Below are positions 1 through 11,655 of a stretch of DNA of 64,000 bases, one piece after another. Position 1 is the stretch's first letter. Every line of letters begins with the position of its first letter. The notes under the pieces are model-generated. The model had not been told where the DNA came from, did no database searches, and saw nothing but the letters and a program-made list of their open reading frames with translations. Origin of the DNA: GMQP-bins7 sp963776565 (GTDB taxonomy: Bacteria > Actinomycetota > Thermoleophilia > Gaiellales > Gaiellaceae); the NCBI GenBank assembly GCA_963776565.1, contig CAVZNF010000004.1, positions 186,001-250,000 of the forward strand. Reading direction: 5' to 3'. The position numbers were made by a program, and so were the translations under genes.

Positions 1-1223
1 TACGTGATCCGCTTTCGCGGCCGCCACCTCTTCAACCCGTCGAACTTCGGCCTCGTCCTCTGCTTCCTCGCTGCTCGGCGCGCAGCGGGCCGAGCCGCTC
101 GACGTTCTGGTGGGGGCCGATGTCGCCGTGCGCTCGTCCTCGCGCTGGCGCTCATCGTCGTCGGCGGCTTTGTCGATCCTCTGGCGGCTGCAACCTCCTC
201 GAGATCGCGGTCGGCTTCTGGCTCGCGTTCGCAGCCGGCATCGGCGTGCTCGCCGCGAGCGGCCACACGATGACGGCGCGCTGGCACCTCGGGCCGATCG
301 CGGGCAGGTAGTTCTGGTGGCTGCTCGTGACCTCGCCGGAGATCCTGATCTTCCTCTTCTTCATGATCACCGACCCGAAGACGATCCCCGCGGGTCGGTC
401 CGCGACGCCGCGTGTACGCGATCGGGGTCGGTCTGCTCGCGACGCTCCTGATCGCGCCGCAGACGACCGAGTTCGCGACGAAGGTCGCGATGCTCGGCGT
501 CGCTCGCACTCGTCTGCGCGACCCGAGGGCTCGATCGAGCTCGTCGGCCCGAGGGCGGCTATCGGCGCTGCGCGCGCGACTCGCCGCTGGGTACCCGAGC
601 CGGTGGCCGCGCCCGGTGGCGGCTGGCGCGACCATCGTCGCCGCGCTCGCGTTCGGCGGAGTCGTGTTCGCCGCCGGGATACCAGCCCGGCCAGGCACCG
701 ACGAAGCAAGTGCGACGGGCGCGACAGGCCGGCTTGCCGAGATCGTGATCATCAACGGGAACGACGTCGCCCCTATCGACCGGGCGACGGCCGAGACGAT
801 CGCCAGGAATGTCCTCGCGGATCTCCGAACGGAATCGGCTGCGCTGCAGCGGAAGGCTCCAGGGACTCGCGGCGACGGCCGCCAGTGGGACCTGGCTGGC
901 GTCTCTGTGGTCACGGATGCGCTCTCCGTCGTCTCGGACGACCGTCGAGCGGTACGAGGTCGAGCGAATCGTGATGACCCTGAACCGCGGGACGACCAGG
1001 GGCCGCCGACGGTCGTCGCGAAGCTCCAGGGGACGCTCGTAGCGTCGACCTACGGCGGTGGTCCAGACCTTCGTGAGCCGTCAGGATCCGCAGCGCTTCC
1101 GGCGCACGATCGAGCTCGCGGTTCGAGAACGGCCGTTATCTCATCATCCGCTCCGAGGGCGGCCTCGCAGCAACGCCGCCGGCCGCGGCGGCACCGAGCG
1201 GCACGCTCGGAGGCACGTCATTC
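1..1223 (+). CDS. RnfD/NqrB-like membrane protein (UnbU family), 5' partial, frameshifted
   Basis: Recognised from pieces in several frames. They are HLFNPSNFGLVLCF near the left edge, a membrane segment LLEIAVGFWLAFAAGIGVLA, the block EILIFLFFMITDPKTIPAG, and LLIAPQTTEFATKVAMLG. Together these are the conserved membrane blocks of the NqrB/RnfD superfamily as found in UnbU proteins, known from enediyne clusters and in many actinobacteria beside UnbV. A further hydrophobic helix (around 625-680) and a soluble C-terminal region follow. At least five frame changes and one in-frame stop (around 310) interrupt it; the motifs remain intact, so I favour sequence errors over decay. The 5' end lies outside the window. 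The last frame continues without a stop into the next gene. Its biochemical role is not established. Confidence 0.7.
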
Positions 1224-2769
1224 GTGAACGTCGCATCCCAGGTCGGGCTCGACTTCCGCCAGGGCGCGTTCCGCTACGGGAAGTCCCTACGACACGACGG
1301 CGATGATGGGCGGCGGGCTCTGCTGGCTGGACTACGACTCGGACGGCTGGCTCGACCTGTTCGTCGTGAACTCGCACGCCGACGTCGACATCGTTCCCTC
1401 GGACACCCAGGGGGGCCTCCCTCGAACCGCGCTCTACCACAACGTCAAAGGCTGGTTCGTGGACGTGTCGTCGCGCGCCGGCGCCGACCTGCCCATGCGC
1501 GGGGACGGCTGTGTGGCAGCCGACTTCAACCTGGACGGTCACACCGACCTCTACGTGACGAGCGCCGGATACAACGTCGCGACGGACTCCTGGGACGCGC
1601 TCCTCTGGAACAACGGCGACGGGACCTTCACCGAGGGCGACGTCCGGGCCGGCATCGACGGGAAGGCTGGCACTCGGCGGCCGCCGTCGGCGACGTCAAC
1701 GGCGACGGCCGGCCGGATCTCTTCGTCTCGTCGTACACCGATCCGAACGTCGTCGTCGACGGCTGCCGCCGGCTTCCCCTCCGACTACGCACGGGTCCGC
1801 GATCTCCTCTACCTGAACGAGGGCACCGACGAGAACGGGCACTCGAGGTTCCGCGAGGTCGCGCGGCCAGGCGGGCATCGAGAGGACGAAGGTCGCGCAC
1901 GGGCTCGGAGCGATCTTCACGGACTTCAACGGGGACGGGCGTCTCGACCTGTACGTCGCGAACGACGCGGATCCCGAACCAGCTGTACGAGAACGTCGCG
2001 CTGAAGGGCGGCGCCGCCGCCGATCCGGCGCAGCTCGGCTTCCGCTTCGAGGACGTCGCGAAACGCGAGAACGTCGCCGACCCGAACGCGGGCATGGGGA
2101 TCGCAGCGCAGGACTTCACCGGCGACGGACGGCTCGACATCTTCGTCACGAACTCGCGCGATCAGCTGCACGCCGCCTACCGGAGCCTCAGGGCGGCAAA
2201 GGGCCCGTCGTTCGCGGATGCGCGGCCCGAGTTCGCAGCTGCAGTCGGCTCGCACCCGGCGGGGTGGGGCGTGTCCTGGGCCGACCTCGACCTGGACGGC
2301 GATCTCGACCTGGTCCTCGCGAACGGCGCGATCCCCGTCATGAACCTCACGAAGGACGCCCGACGCGTGCAGATCCTCGAGAACATGGCCGGGCCGGGAA
2401 AGCAGCCGCGTTTCGCGCTGCGTCGAAGGCGCCCTGGCTCGATCGAACGCCCGCGGTGAACGGACGTGGTCTCGCGGCGGCCGACTACGACAACGACGGC
2501 GACCTCGACGTCGCGGTCAACTCGATCGGCGGGAGGCTCGTGCTGCTCCGGAACGACTGCGCCGAAGCGGCACTGGCTGGAGGTTCGCCTCCGCGACGTT
2601 CTCACCGGGAGCGGTCGTGACGGCGACGCTCGCCGACGGGCGGAAGCTCGTCCGCGAGGTGCAGGCGGGCTCGAGCTACCTCTCCTCCGAGGATCCGCGG
2701 GTGCACTTCGGCCTCGGCAAGACGGCGAAGCGCGTCGCGGAGCTCCGCGATCCGATTCCCCGACGGTAG
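1224..2769 (+). CDS. FG-GAP/VCBS repeat protein with C-terminal ASPIC/UnbV domain (CRTAC1 family), frameshifted
   Basis: Pieces in different frames assemble into one protein of about 510 residues. It carries repeated calcium-binding FG-GAP/VCBS motifs of the type DYDSDGWLDLFVVNS, DFNLDGHTDLYVT, DVNGDGRPDLFVS, DFTGDGRLDIFVT, DLDLDGDLDLVLA and DYDNDGDLDVAV. The end, ADGRKLVREVQAGSSYLS followed by DPRVHFGLG, is an ASPIC/UnbV domain. Such proteins form extracellular beta-propellers. The usual partner is the UnbU-like membrane protein, which precedes it here. The candidate GTG at 1224 has no Shine-Dalgarno and the reading frame is open upstream to about 1120, so the two may be one polypeptide. At least four indels break the gene. 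No enediyne PKS genes are in view. Confidence 0.75.
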
Positions 2770-2799
2770 CGACGAGTAGTCTGGACGAACGTCGCCGCC

Positions 2800-2820
2800 G
2801 GTCGATCGTGATCGGTCGAC
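2800..2820. terminator. possible short bidirectional terminator
   Basis: The 56-base gap between the convergent FG-GAP gene and the sugar permease contains the inverted repeat CGATC-GT-GATCG (2803-2814) inside a GC-rich stretch. The stem is short and no T-tract follows, so this is only a candidate. Confidence 0.25.
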
Positions 2821-2825
2821 GACGA

Positions 2826-4147
2826 CTAGCGGCCGGAGCGGACCTGCAGCCGGCGGGCGATCGTGTCGAGCATGACCGCGAGCAGCAGGATGAAGCCGGT
2901 GATGACGTAGATCACGCCTGCCTTGTAGCCGGCCGATGTTCAGCCCGTTGGACAACGGTGACGATGACAAGCGAGCCGAGGAGCGCCCCACGCACCTCGC
3001 CCCGGCCGCCGAAAAGGCTCACCCCGCCGATGACGGCCGCCGCGATCGCGTTCAGGAGCAGCGTGCCGCCGCCGACGTTGAGGTACGACGGAGTTCACGT
3101 TCGCGGCAAGGATGATCCCGCCGACGCCGGCCATGGCGCCCGAGATCATGAAAACGAGGATGCGGATCCGGGCGACGTTGATCCCGGCTCGCCTCGCCGC
3201 CTCGGCGTTCCCGCCGACGGCGTAGACGTGACGCCCGAACATCGTGCGCTTCGCGAGGTACGTCAGCACGACGAGGAAGATGATGACGAGGAGCCGGCGA
3301 GCGGGAGGCCGGTCGGCTGGTGCAGTTCGCGTGAGCGGCGTGCCCGGGCATGCGGACGGCCTCGTGCGTGATTGCAGATCGCGACAACCCCGAAGCAGGC
3401 GATCGCGAGCCCGACGACCTTCGCGATCGAGCATCAACGGGCTGCGGACGGCGAGCCCGGCCCGTCGTTGCCCGACGACGTGCGGCGAGCGCGACGAAGG
3501 CGTATAGCCCCGTGATGATCGCGGCGATGAGCCAGCCGGCGTTCGGCGGTGAAGTAGTAGTACGCCGTGTCGTTGATCCAGTTGGTCCTGGATCATGATC
3601 GTACCCGCGCACCTCGAGGATCTGCAGGATCACGCCCTGGAAGATCAGGAGGCCGGCTAGCGTGACGACGAACGACGGCACGCCGACCTTCGCGACGATC
3701 GTTCCCTGCGCGGCGCCGAGCGCACCGGCGATGCGACCGCGATGCACGATCGCAGGATCCCGCTATCGGCGCGATCCGAAGGGAAGTCGTGGTCCGAGCC
3801 GGGGAGCTGGAGCTCCGCCGACCGCGACCGCGGCGAGGCCGCTCAGGTAGCCGATCGAGAGGTCGATCTCGCCGAGCAGGAGCACGAAGACGACGCCGAA
3901 GGCGAGCATGCAGTCCCGGCCAGCTGGATGATGATGTTGATGAAGTTGTTGGCGGTGAAGAAGTTCGTCGCCTTGAAGCTGAAGAAGACGATGATGAGCG
4001 ACCAGGCCGAGGACGATCGGCAGGACGCCGAGGTTGCCGGATCTTGATGTTGTCGAGGGCCCGCGCCAGAGGCTCCGCGCGCTCCTCCATCTCTCGCCCG
4101 GGCAGCCCGATCGTCCGGCGCGACGATCTCGACCTCGCCTCGGTCAC
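2826..4147 (-). CDS. xylH: sugar ABC transporter permease (XylH/RbsC type), frameshifted
   Basis: Inner-membrane channel of a CUT2-family sugar importer. Readable blocks include an N-terminal cytoplasmic stretch ending ALDNIKIR, helices around IIVFFSFKATNFFTANNFI, the family signature GRHVYAVGGNAEAARRAGI and the C-terminus DTIARRLQVRSGR before TAG. GTG at 4147 overlaps the ATPase stop. The span of about 440 codons fits the longer XylH permeases better than RbsC (about 320). At least five single-base frame changes are needed to read it through. It is the last gene of an operon with a Gfo/Idh dehydrogenase, binding protein and ATPase. The xylose assignment rests on the XylF-like binding protein and the neighbouring isomerase and kinase. 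Confidence 0.8.
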
Positions 4148-4931
4148 GACGCGACCTCCGGCGCGGTCTCGGCGATGCCCGGCGACCTTGGTCGGCACGC
4201 CGGCGGTGATCGCCTGCACGACCTCCTGCTGCGTCGTCTTCTCCCGCTCGTAGACGCCGATGTCGCGCCCGAGGCGCAGCACGGTGATCCGGGTCGCCAC
4301 CTCGAAGATGTCGTGCAGGTTGTGCGAGATGAGGACGACCGCGAGCCCTTGCTCGGCGAGACGCTTCACGAGGTCGAGCACCTGCTCGGTCTGAGCGACG
4401 CCGAGCGCGGCGGTCGGCTCGTCGAGGATGACGAGCGTGGAGTTCCACTGCACGGCCTGCGCGACCGCGACCGACTGCCGCTGCCCGCCCGAGAGCGAGG
4501 CGACCGGCTGGCGGATCGACCGGATCGTCGTCACAGCGAGGCGACTTCAGCGTCTCCGCCGTGCGCTGCTCCATCGCGGGCTCCTTGAGCCGGTAGAGCC
4601 AGTCGCGCACTCGCGGCCGAGGTACATGTTCTGGACGACGTCCAGGTTGTCGCAGAGCGCGAGATCCTGGTAGACGACCTCGATCCCGAGCTTCGCGGAG
4701 TCCTTCGGCCCGTGGATGTGCACCGGCTCGCCGTCGAAGAAGATCTCGCCGTGAGTCGGAGCTGTGGATCCCGGCGATGCACTTGATGAGCGTCGACTTG
4801 CCGGCGCCGTTGTCGCCGACGAGCGCCATGACCTCGCCGTCGCGCACCTCGAAGTCGACGTCGGTCAGCGCCTGCACCGACCCGAACGACTTCGTGAATC
4901 CGCGGAGCTGGAGGAGTGGTGTCTCGCTCAC
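4144..4931 (-). CDS. xylG: sugar ABC transporter ATP-binding protein, single domain (XylG type)
   Basis: Energises the adjacent permease. Motifs visible are Walker A GDNGAGKSTLIK, the ABC signature LSGGQRQSVAVAQ, Walker B LVILDEPTAALG and the switch histidine in LISHNLHDI. At about 260 residues it has one nucleotide-binding domain, unlike the double-domain RbsA/XylG of enterics. Several indels occur around 4520-4760, and one extra G near 4180 hides the true end, after which TGA overlaps the permease GTG. The start is GTG at 4931 (VSETPLLQLRGFTKSFG). A strong hairpin separates it from the binding-protein gene upstream. Confidence 0.85.
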
Positions 4932-4954
4932 GAGTGGCGTGTCTCGAGGAGAGC

Positions 4955-4983
4955 CGTGGAGGCGCCCCGAGGGCGCCTCCACG
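4955..4983 (-). terminator. 13-bp perfect hairpin between binding-protein and ATPase genes
   Basis: Bases 4955-4967 (CGTGGAGGCGCCC) are perfectly complementary to 4971-4983, with a three-base loop. It lies just after the binding-protein stop (5001) and before the ATPase start (4931). A stem-loop here commonly protects or partly terminates transcripts so that the binding protein is made in excess over the ATPase and permease. No clear U-tract follows. Confidence 0.7.
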
Positions 4984-5000
4984 CTTGCCTGCTAGCCGAC

Positions 5001-6081
5001 TTACTTGCAGTACTTCTTGTACTCCCCGGCGCACACGTCGCTCCGCTTCAGGAACTTGTCCTTGAAGAGCCTCGTGTAGTTCGCCTTCGTGATCGAGACA
5101 CCGGCACGATGGACGGTCGGCTCCTTCTTGCTGCCGTTCTTGCGGAACCCGTTGATGCCCGGGATCTTCTTGCCGCTTGATCAGGGCGACGGCCGCCGCC
5201 GCGGCCGCGTTGGCCTCGTCGGCACGTACTTGTAGACGGTCATCGTCTGCCAGCCCGAGATGATGTTCTGCACGCCCTGAGAGCGTCGCATCCTGCCCCG
5301 AGAGCGCGATCGGCTTCAGATCCTTCGCCTTCAGGGTCGCGACAACGGCGCCGGCGATGTTGTCGTTCGCCGCGATGGCGCCGTCGATCTTGTTCCCGGT
5401 CTTGAGCAGCATCTGCGTCGAAGATCGGGCCGGCGTTCGTCGGCGAGCCAGACGGGCACGAACTGCTGCGGGCCCTTCGTGATCTTGCTCCGCTCTTGAA
5501 CAGCGGGTTCAGGACCTCGTCGTTACCGCTCTTGAACCAGAACGCGTTCTGGTCGGTCGGGCCGCCCCAGAGCTCGGCGACGACGCGGCTTCGACGTTGC
5601 CCTTCAGCTTGTTGAGAACGCCGCAGCGCCTGCGCGGCGACCGACGGCGTGCCGTCGAACGCCACGTAGACCTTCGCGACGCCGCCGACGACCTGGCGGT
5701 CGTAGTCGATCGACGAGCCTCCCGGCCTTCGCGAACTTCTTCTCGATCGCGATCGACGTGCCCTGTGCGATGTCGGTGACGACTGCCACCTTGGCGCCGC
5801 GCGGAGAGGCACGAGTCGGCCTGCGCGACCATCTTCTGCGGCTCGTTCAAGCGCGTTCATGATCGAGTAGGTCACGCCGGCCTTCTTAAGCGCCTTGGCG
5901 AAGTCCGGGGCGTCGAACTGCACCCAGCGGACGGACGACTTCGTGTCCGGGAGCAGCACGCACACCTGGATGTTCGGCGGCCTTCCTTGCTGTCGCGCCG
6001 CTGGCTCACCGCGACGCGCGACTGCGGCCGCGGCGACGCCGACGAGCGAGCGTCGCCGACCTACCGGATGACTCGTTTCAT
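5001..6081 (-). CDS. xylF: sugar-binding protein of ABC importer (XylF-like), frameshifted
   Basis: Secreted solute-binding protein of the CUT2 importer. After a short signal region starting MKRVIR, the mature protein opens with KVCVLLPDTKSSVRW, the characteristic XylF/ChvE start. It continues with AGVTYSIMNAL, VTDIAQGTSIAIEKKFA, VGGVAKVYVAFDGTPSV, NAFWFKSGNDEVLNPLFKSG and NDNIAGAVVATLKAKDLKP, and ends near EYKKYCK. ATG at 6081 has a strong GGAGG seven bases upstream. At least six indels break it. It follows the Gfo/Idh gene by 39 bases and precedes the ATPase, from which the hairpin separates it. Xylose as ligand is an inference from family and neighbours. Confidence 0.82.
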
Positions 6082-6120
6082 TTGCACTCCTCCTTGACGA
6101 GGGGTGCCTGCGGGGAGACT

Positions 6121-7279
6121 CTAGTACGAATCGCGGTGCCGGTCAATGCGTGACGTCAGCGTCCGATACGTGACCGATTCCCGGCTCCCGCTCTCGCTCG
6201 AGCGGACGATCGCGTCGCAGACCTCGGCCGCGCGATAGCCGTCCTCGAAGGTCGCCCCGTGCGGCGCGACGTCCGTGTCGCCGGCGATCGCGGCGAGCAA
6301 GTGGTGGAGCTCGTGGACGAACGTGTCGCCCCAGCCGATGATGTGGCCCGGCGGCCACCAGTGCTCCCAGAACGGGTGGTCGGCCTCCGAGACGAGCACG
6401 CGTCTTGAAGCCGCGCGGCGCGGTCGCCGTCGGCGCGGAAGACCTGCAGCTCGTTGAGGCGCTCCATGTCGAAGGCGAGCGATCCCTCGTGCCGTTGATC
6501 TCCCACTGGAACGCGTTGCGGCGGCCGAGCGCGAGCCGGGTCGCCTCGAGCGTGCCGACGGCGCCGTTCTGCGAACTCGACCGTCGCCTCGACCGCGTCG
6601 TCGACCTCGCGGCCCGGGATGAACGTGCGGAGGAAGCCGCCGACCGTCGTCGATCTCGCCGACGAGGTAGCGCGCGAGGTCGATGACGTGGGCCGCGAGG
6701 TCGCCGAGCGCCCCCGAGCCGGCGGCCGCGCGGTCGAAGCGCCAGACCTCGGCGGTCGTGTCGCCCCAGTCCTGCAGGTAGCGGCCGCGGAAGTGACGGA
6801 GCTCGCCGAGCTCGCCGGCGTCGATCAGCTCGCGCGCGAGGCGCACGGCCGGGACGAAGCGGTAGTTGAACGCGCACAGGTGCTTGACGCCGGTCGCCGC
6901 GACGCGGCGCCAGATCTCGTAGCTCTCGTCGGCGTCGCGCCCGAGCGGCTTCTCGCAGACGACGTGCTTGCCCGCTTCCGCCGCGGCGATCGTCGGCGCG
7001 GCATGCACGCGTTCGGCCCGAGGTTGTCGAGGAGCCCGATCGCGGGATCGGACGACGAGGTCCTGCCAGTCGCGTCGTCCAGCGCTCGAAGCCGTAGCGC
7101 GCTCGCGGCCTCGCGCGACCGCCTCCTCGTTCCGCCCCGCGATCGCCACGAGCCGCGGCTGGAGCGGCGGCGGCCACGTCATGTAGCGCGATCTTGCGGA
7201 AGGCGTTCGAGTGCGCCTTGCCCATGAAGGCGTAGCCGAGCATGCCCACGCCGATCTCGCGAATCCCGTCCGAGCTCAC
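6121..7279 (-). CDS. Gfo/Idh/MocA family NAD(P)-dependent oxidoreductase, frameshifted
   Basis: The N-terminal Rossmann fold (EIGVGMLGYAFMGKAHSNAF), the family EKP motif (HVVCEKPLG) and the C-terminal GFO domain, with a GDTFVHELHHLLAAI block, are all present. About 385 codons fits the family. It probably oxidises a sugar, inositol or sugar derivative taken up by the adjacent importer; the exact substrate cannot be read from sequence. It is first in a minus-strand operon with the xylFGH-like genes and is divergent from the xylose isomerase-like gene. Several indels occur (around 7050-7190, 6560-6640 and 6400-6490). GTG at 7279 has a GAGGAGG upstream. Confidence 0.8.
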
Positions 7280-7369
7280 ACGCCTCCTCGTCGTCTCGCC
7301 CGATCCCGTGCGAGATACTAAGCCGCTCGACGAGGCGACACGGCACCGACGACATAGGAGGGCTCATCG
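7280..7369. promoter_or_regulatory. divergent promoter region of the xylose-type locus
   Basis: This 90-base gap separates the divergent Gfo/Idh-xylFGH operon and the isomerase/kinase genes. On the minus strand TAGTAT resembles a -10 box, 30-40 bases before the GTG and followed by GAGGAGG. On the plus strand GGAGG at 7357-7361 stands eight bases before ATG 7370. No palindromic operator was recognised. Confidence 0.45.
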
Positions 7370-8374
7370 ATGAAGACCTCGCTCGGAATCTGGGCCTTCG
7401 GGTCCGATGGTGACGCGCTTCGTCCCCGGCGGCTACCAGCCGGAGCGGGCGGGCGAGACGACGGCGCGAGCGCGTGCGGCGCGCGATCGACGGCCTCGGC
7501 GACCTGATCGACGGCTACGAGTTCCACTACCCGCAGGAGCTGAACGAGGACAACGTCGACGAGGTGCCGCGCGCGCTCGGCGACCACGACATCTACTGCA
7601 TGGCGACGGGCCTCCACCTCGACCCGCGCTTCGGCAGCGGCGGGCTCGTCGTCGCCGGACGACGGCGACGCGAGCGGAGGCCGTGAAGCGGACGCTCGAG
7701 GCGGTCGACTTCTCCGGCGAGCTCGGCGCGCCACTTGATCATCTGGCCGGGGATCGAGGGCTACAACTACCCGTTCCAGACGCCGTACGCCGAGAGCTGG
7801 GCCTGGCTCGTCGACGGCATCGGCCAGGTCGCGCAGCGCTGCAAGGAGCACGGGATCCTGCTCTTCCTCGAGCACAAGAACTCCGAGCCGGCGATGAAGA
7901 TCCTCATGCGCAACGTCGGGATGACGCTGCACGTGATCCACACGCTCCGCGCCCAGGGCATCGACAACGTCAAGGTCAACATGGACTGGCAGCACCTGCT
8001 CATGAACGACGAGAGCCTCGCCGAGTACGCAGCGCTGCTCGCGGCCGAAGGGCTCCTCGGCCACCAGCACGCGAACTCCGGCTGGGGCACGTTCGACGAC
8101 GACAACATGGTCGGCGCGACGGCGTTCATGGAGACGCTCGAGCTGGCGGTCGAGCTGCGCCGCGCCGGCTACGGCGACGAACGGCGAGCGGCTGGGGTTC
8201 GACCTCTACCCGTACACCGAGGACGCGGTCGAGGCCGTGCGGCGAAGCGTGCTGCAGTGGCGGTTCATCGACTCCGTCGCCGCGAGGATCGACGACGCCG
8301 CGCTCCGCGAGGCGCAGATGCGCAAGGACGCCGTGCGCGCCTACGAGCTCGTGTACGCAGCGCTCGGCGCGTAG
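7370..8374 (+). CDS. xylose isomerase-like TIM-barrel sugar isomerase
   Basis: Interconverts an aldose and a ketose, plausibly xylose to xylulose given the following xylulokinase. Visible blocks are DGYEFHYPQELNEDNVDEV, LIIWPGIEGYNYPFQ, FLEHKNSEP (metal-binding Glu), KVNMDWQHL (Asp) and LGHQHANSGWGTFDDDN (His/Asp). This matches the metal-ligand layout of the sugar isomerase/epimerase TIM-barrel family. The length of about 330 codons is shorter than classical XylA (about 390-440). ATG at 7370 has a good Shine-Dalgarno. Indels lie near 7408, 7455, 7660, 7730 and 8180. The stop is four bases before the kinase start. Confidence 0.75.
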
Positions 8375-8377
8375 ACG

Positions 8378-9822
<1,445 letters not shown>

Positions 9823-9826
<4 letters not shown>

Positions 9827-10860
9827 AGGCCGTCCTCATCGAGCGGCCACATGAGGTCGCCTACGTGGATCTCGACCGACCCGCTGCCGGTATCGGCGAG
9901 GTGGTCGTCCGCAGTCACGTGGCGGGCGTCTGCCGCACCGACCTGGAGATGCTCCACGGCGGCTTGACCGACCCACGCTGGGTGCGCTTCCCGCTCGTGC
10001 CGGGGCACGAGTGGAGCGGCACGATCGCCGAACTCGGCGAAGGCGTCGATGATCTCGCCGTCGGCGACCGCGTCGTCTGCGAGGGGATGATCCCGTGCAA
10101 CCGCTGCAGGAGGTGCAAGGAGGGGGAAACGCAGCTGTGCCTGAATTACGACCAGATCGGGTTCACGCGCGGCGGGGGCTACGGCGAGTACGTGCTCGTG
10201 CCGCGGCACGTGGTCCACCGTCTGCCCGACGAGGTCTCGTTCGCCGCCGGCGTTCTCGTCGAGCCGGGCTCCTGCGTCCTCCGGGGGATCGAACGTTGCC
10301 GCCTGCGCCCCGGCGAGACAATCGGGGTGATCGGGATCGGCACACTCGGCGCACTGGCTCTGACTCTCGCTCGGCTCTACGCGCCGGGTGCACTCGTCGC
10401 CTACGGCGTGCGGAGCGCCGAGCTCGAGTTCGCAACGACACTGGGGGCAGATGCCGTCGTGCACGTGACCGAGGAGGACGCGGTGACGGCAACCCAAAGC
10501 ATCGTCGGCGACGGGCTCGACGTAGTCATCGAGACCGCAGGCGCAGCCGAAGCAGTCGAGCTCGCCACTCGGCTCGTCCGCCCCGGCGGTCGTGTCCTAC
10601 TCCTCGGCATCGCCGGGGAGGGAAAGACGCTCGAGCTGCCGGCCGACCGGGTCATGTTCGGTGACATGGACGTCGTCGGGAGCTGCTCATACTCGACGTC
10701 AGCGTGGTCGCGCGTTGTCCAGCTGCTCGAGCACGGGCTCGTCGACCTCGATCCGATCGTCACCCACCGCTTTCCGGCCGCACGCTTCTCCGAGGCATTC
10801 GACCTCATGGACGACCGTAGCGGGATTGTCGCGAAGGTCCTCCTCGAGCACGTCACCTAG
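9823..10860 (+). CDS. zinc-dependent medium-chain alcohol/polyol dehydrogenase
   Basis: 345 residues. The catalytic zinc ligands are Cys in AGVCRTDLEM and His/Glu in VPGHEWSG. The four-cysteine structural zinc lobe begins at IPCNRCRRC. The NAD-binding Rossmann motif GVIGIGTLGALAL and the dinucleotide-binding domain follow. This resembles sorbitol/xylitol or threonine dehydrogenases; in this context a pentitol or sugar-alcohol substrate is plausible but unproven. GTG 9823 overlaps the xylulokinase stop (GTGA), so the two are translationally coupled. Its 3' end overlaps the convergent regulator by eight bases. Confidence 0.85.
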
Positions 10861-11572
10861 CAGCGGGGCCTAGCGAGACCTGCTGCTGCTCGAGGCTCGC
10901 TGCCGTTCGGTCGATCAGGTCGCGCATTGCGCCCTCGGCGGCGGCGGCGTCCCCCTGGCTGATCGCCCCCGCGACGGCCGCATGCTGACCGACGGTGTCG
11001 CGAGCAATTGGCAGCGTCCGCGCGAAGCTCGCGCGAAAGACGGAACGAAAGGTCACCCCGAGATGTGCGAGAAGCTCGTTGTGGCACGCGTCGAGAATCA
11101 ACGAGTGGAACCGCAGGTCCGCCGCGAGGTATTTGTCGCGGTTGTCGACGGCGCCCGCCATGTCGGCCAGCGCTCGCTCGAGCTGTCGGACCTCGCTTCC
11201 GGTCGCCCGTGTGGCCGCCAGACGAGCAGCGGCCGGCTCGATCAGTCGTCGGAGCTCGAACACTTCGACGAAGAAGTCGTCGCCGGGCGTCGCCTCGAGC
11301 CGCCAGGCGAGGACGTCTGGATCCATGAGGTTCCAGAACCGGCGCTCTCGCACCTGCGTCCCGGTCTTCGGGCGAGCCTCCACGAGGCCCTTCGCGGCGA
11401 GGACCTTCACCGCCTCGCGGACGACCGTCCGACTGACGGTCTGACCACCTGCGTCGAACTCGCTCGGGAGTGCGTCGCCGGGCTCCAGATCACCTCGGAG
11501 AATGCGCACCCCGATGTCGTGCACGAGCTCCCCGTGCAGCCCTCTCCGAGGGTACGTGAGCTCTTTGATCAT
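10853..11572 (-). CDS. GntR-family transcriptional regulator, FadR/FCD subfamily
   Basis: A 239-residue DNA-binding repressor. The N-terminal winged helix-turn-helix shows LPSEFDAGGQTVSRTVVREA and GLVEARPKTGTQV. The C-terminal FCD ligand-binding domain contains ELRRLIEPAAARLAA and a metal/ligand region DLRFHSLILDACHN. FadR-type regulators commonly sense sugar acids or uronates, which fits the sugar-acid dehydratase and importer nearby. Its ATG lies inside the palindrome at 11568-11577 with no Shine-Dalgarno, so translation may be leaderless and autoregulated. It is divergent from the second sugar importer. Confidence 0.88.
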   Translation of the reverse strand: MIKELTYPRRGLHGELVHDIGVRILRGDLEPGDALPSEFDAGGQTVSRTVVREAVKVLAAKGLVEARPKTGTQVRERRFWNLMDPDVLAWRLEATPGDDFFVEVFELRRLIEPAAARLAATRATGSEVRQLERALADMAGAVDNRDKYLAADLRFHSLILDACHNELLAHLGVTFRSVFRASFARTLPIARDTVGQHAAVAGAISQGDAAAAEGAMRDLIDRTAASLEQQQVSLGPAAR

Positions 11573-11577
11573 ACGAT
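11568..11577. promoter_or_regulatory. putative GntR operator ATCATACGAT
   Basis: This near-perfect 10-bp palindrome spans the regulator's start codon and faces the divergent importer promoter. It differs by one base from ATCATATGAT at 18367-18376, in front of another divergent operon pair. That supports a shared operator for the local FadR-type regulator. Confidence 0.55.
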
Positions 11578-11655
11578 AACCATATAGCTAGACACCCCGT
11601 TCCAAAGGTGTTAGGTTCGCCTCGTTTGGTCGTCTCGACGTCAAAGGAGGAGTCA

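Noticed and set aside
1..2769. Enediyne biosynthetic cluster
   Set aside because: Only the UnbU/UnbV pair is present; no polyketide synthase or other enediyne genes are in view.
4144..8374. Genes of the xylose locus as decayed pseudogenes
   Set aside because: All catalytic and binding motifs are kept across the breaks, and the breaks are single-base, so sequence error is more likely.
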